Of a stretch of DNA of 64,000 bases, positions 62,142 through 64,000 are shown piece after piece. The notes under the pieces were generated by a model that was given only the letters and a program-made list of their open reading frames with translations, was not told the DNA's origin and did no database searches. Made by a program: the position numbers and the translations under genes. How positions within the stretch are numbered: position 1 is the stretch's first letter; every line of letters begins with the position of its first letter. The stretch is from an uncultured Alistipes sp. (GTDB lineage: Bacteria > Bacteroidota > Bacteroidia > Bacteroidales > Rikenellaceae). The DNA lies in assembly GCA_937880705.1 (NCBI GenBank), contig CALGRZ010000068.1, positions 73,374-137,373 on the forward strand, read 5' to 3'.

Positions 62142-62819
62142 TTATAATAATGGTGTGACGTGCTTGATGATACGCTCATAGATGGCCTCGGGCGAAGCCA
62201 TCTCACCCTCGGCCGTAGAGCAATCAACGACCTTCAAATCGGGGTAACGCTCCGAAGCCTCGAGGTAGACCTCACGCACACTGCGTTGCAGGTCGAGCGA
62301 TGCCTCATGTATATCCTTTCCACCCTGGAGGTAGGCACGATCATCACCCTCGCGCGTTTCGGTGAGCTTACGCTGTGTGAACTTAAACGGAACGTCGAGG
62401 AAGAGCGACAGGTCGGGGCGAGGTATTGAGAACTTCTCATACTCCACATCAAGTATCCAATCACACAGCTTGTTACGTTCGTCACCTGAAGCAATTTTGG
62501 CGCACTGATAGCCAACATTCGAGTAGACATACCTATCGGCAATAACCACTCGACCCTCGGCCAACCAACCCCGTATCGTAGCAGCATAATCGGCCCTATC
62601 ACCGGCATAGAGGAGTGCAACAAGGTAGGGGTTAACACTCTCTACCGAGCCGAGGTCGCCGCGCAAGAATCGGGCAATAAGATCGCCATAGACGGGGGCA
62701 TCAAAGCGCGGAAAGTGAACATACTCCGTCGCCACACCCCTCCCGCGAAACATCTCGGTGAGTTTGGCAATCTGGGTGGACTTACCTGCGCCATCCAAGC
62801 CTTCGAGAACTATAAACAT
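62142..62819 (-). CDS. tmk: Thymidylate kinase
   Basis: dTMP to dTDP. 225 aa: P-loop EGLDGAGKST (residues 6-15), FPRFDAPVYGD substrate region, and ADRYVYSNVGYQCA with the DRY motif. A lid-like segment is KLTETREGDDRAYLQGG. Slightly longer than E. coli Tmk. Between sufS (13 bp) and the BT_3928-like gene (5 bp), so co-transcribed. Confidence 0.93.
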   Translation of the reverse strand: MFIVLEGLDGAGKSTQIAKLTEMFRGRGVATEYVHFPRFDAPVYGDLIARFLRGDLGSVESVNPYLVALLYAGDRADYAATIRGWLAEGRVVIADRYVYSNVGYQCAKIASGDERNKLCDWILDVEYEKFSIPRPDLSLFLDVPFKFTQRKLTETREGDDRAYLQGGKDIHEASLDLQRSVREVYLEASERYPDLKVVDCSTAEGEMASPEAIYERIIKHVTPLL

Positions 62820-62832
62820 AGTTTAAAAGATT

Positions 62833-64000
62833 TTACTTAAGCATCCTTACAGCTCGCTCGACACCGCGAACAAGCAGTTCGACCTCCTCAAGTGTATTGT
62901 ACATACCGATAGAGGCACGACACATACCCGGCACGCCATAGTGCGTCATGACAGGTTCGGCACAGTGGTGACCCGTGCGTATGGCGATACCCAACTTATC
63001 GAGGATCATACCCACATCGTAGGGGTGTGTACCCTCAACGGTGAACGACACAAGCGGGCACTTGCGCTCCGCCTCGCCATAGATACGCAGACCTTCGACA
63101 GTCTTCAACTGCTCGGTCATCGCGCACAACAGATGCTGCTCATAAGCCTCAATATGCTCCATGCCGATGCTATCGACATAGTCCATAGCCTCCATTAGGC
63201 CAACAGCACCGATAAAGTTGGAGGTGCCGGCCTCAAACTTCAGAGGCAGAGGGGCATAGGTTGTCTTGGCAAAAGTCACCTTGTCGACCATATCGCCACC
63301 ACCCATAAAGGGAGGCATCGCCTCTAACAGCTCCTCACGGCCATACAACACACCTATACCCGTAGGGCCATAGAGCTTGTGGCCCGACATTGCATAGAAG
63401 TCGTAGCCACGCTCTGCCACAGCACCACCTCCATGGACAATACCCTGGCAGCCATCGACCATCACCACAGCACCTACGCTATGCGCCTTGGCAACGATAG
63501 GAGCCAGGTCGGGACGTGTGCCCAGCGTATTTGAGGCCTCGGTGACGGCCACAAGACGTGTGCGCTCGTCGATGAGCAGATCAAGCTGATCCATACGCAA
63601 CTCTCCGCGATCGTCGAAGGGCAGCACCCTCAACTCGGCACCCTTGCGCTCGGCAGCCAACTGCCACGGCACAATATTGGAGTGGTGCTCCATCTCGCTG
63701 ACCACGATATTGTCACCCTCCTTCAGGAACCTCTCACTCCAAGCATAGGCCACAAGGTTTATCGAGGCCGTAGCACCCGACGTAAAGATCACCTCCTCGC
63801 GCTTTGCAGCACCGATAAAACGGCGCACACGCTCACGGGCCATCTCGTACATATCTGTCATCCTACCCGAGAGGTGGTGCACACCACGGTGTATATTGGC
63901 ATTATGCTCGGCCATAAGCTCCTCGGTACGACGAATAACCGCAAGAGGCTTCTGCGCCGTAGCTCCACTATCGAAGTAGACCAACGGACGGTTGTTCACC
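62833..64000 (-). CDS. sufS: SufS-type cysteine desulfurase (N-terminus beyond window)
   Basis: Group II cysteine desulfurase supplying sulfur for Fe-S clusters. Seen: LVYFDSGATAQKP, EMEHHSNIVPWQ, VDGCQGIVH, PLP Lys in MSGHKLYGPTG, RTGHHCAEPVM with the catalytic Cys. Frame is open to the window end; the GTG at 63999 aligns inside the family (before NNRPLVYFD), so 15-20 residues are missing. Downstream is tmk. Confidence 0.93.
   Translation of the reverse strand, partial: VNNRPLVYFDSGATAQKPLAVIRRTEELMAEHNANIHRGVHHLSGRMTDMYEMARERVRRFIGAAKREEVIFTSGATASINLVAYAWSERFLKEGDNIVVSEMEHHSNIVPWQLAAERKGAELRVLPFDDRGELRMDQLDLLIDERTRLVAVTEASNTLGTRPDLAPIVAKAHSVGAVVMVDGCQGIVHGGGAVAERGYDFYAMSGHKLYGPTGIGVLYGREELLEAMPPFMGGGDMVDKVTFAKTTYAPLPLKFEAGTSNFIGAVGLMEAMDYVDSIGMEHIEAYEQHLLCAMTEQLKTVEGLRIYGEAERKCPLVSFTVEGTHPYDVGMILDKLGIAIRTGHHCAEPVMTHYGVPGMCRASIGMYNTLEEVELLVRGVERAVRMLK

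Overview
This looks like chromosomal DNA of a Bacteroidales bacterium, most likely Rikenellaceae/Alistipes. That placement is inferred from gene content and moderate-to-high GC; no marker search was run. The signs are BACON-domain and PCMD-type surface lipoproteins, families seen mainly in Bacteroidetes (DUF4199, DUF4293, DUF4919, BT_3928-like), and promoters with the Bacteroidetes -7 box TAnnTTTG. Several promoters also carry a -33 TTTG/TTG box 18-20 nt upstream.

Layout. 1-5.1 kb: end of an Uup-type ABC-F ATPase, a secreted choloylglycine-hydrolase-like enzyme, and a surface lipoprotein preceded by a 52-codon gene. 5.1-12.0 kb: ligA, dapA, a DUF4919 protein, a clostripain-like BACON lipoprotein and ffh. 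12.0-19.0 kb: a surface-glycan locus built on nucleotide-activated phospho-polyols, with a CDP-glycerol-phosphotransferase-like protein, LicD, a TagD-type cytidylyltransferase fused to a Gfo/Idh oxidoreductase, an SDR, a GT2 and a Stealth phosphotransferase. 19.0-23.3 kb: two tandem HtrB-like acyltransferases, a patatin, a CatA-like acetyltransferase and msrA. 23.3-34.1 kb: a BACON-sialidase, an MscS channel, an SDR, two BACON lipoproteins, a kinase-fold/WG-repeat protein, a zinc ribbon, a WYL regulator, mscL, a small lipoprotein and a K+-channel-like protein.

34.2-46.0 kb: a CAT-anticodon tRNA, a DJ-1 protein, aroB, a TonB-dependent receptor with a lipoprotein, a flavodiiron protein, a zinc-type ABC binding protein and ATPase without a permease, and a minus-strand run yicC-gmk-nadD(+TPR)-DUF3109-M23/LysM peptidase. 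46.0-46.7 kb is a gene-free, highly structured stretch: a 10-bp-period repeat with inverted arms, a 103-nt element that folds into an almost perfect four-way junction, an inverted copy of a tRNA 3' end, and tRNA-Leu(CAA). 46.7-55.2 kb: DUF4293, a DPM1-like GT2, DUF4199, mltG, the SRP RNA gene (ffs), a Yip1-like membrane protein and an outer-membrane barrel paired with a 992-aa TPR protein. 55.3-64.0 kb: an OsmC protein, then on the minus strand sufS (cut by the window edge), tmk, a BT_3928-like membrane protein and an MFP-RND-TolC efflux operon whose first start codon directly follows a terminator-like hairpin.

Most genes are housekeeping or envelope functions in short operons. The points that ordinary annotation would miss are the structured region beside tRNA-Leu, the cytidylyltransferase-oxidoreductase fusion inside the phospho-polyol locus, the hairpin in front of the efflux operon, and the ffs gene with its promoter overlapping that of mltG. 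No CRISPR array, intact insertion sequence, prophage or recognisable defence cassette was seen.
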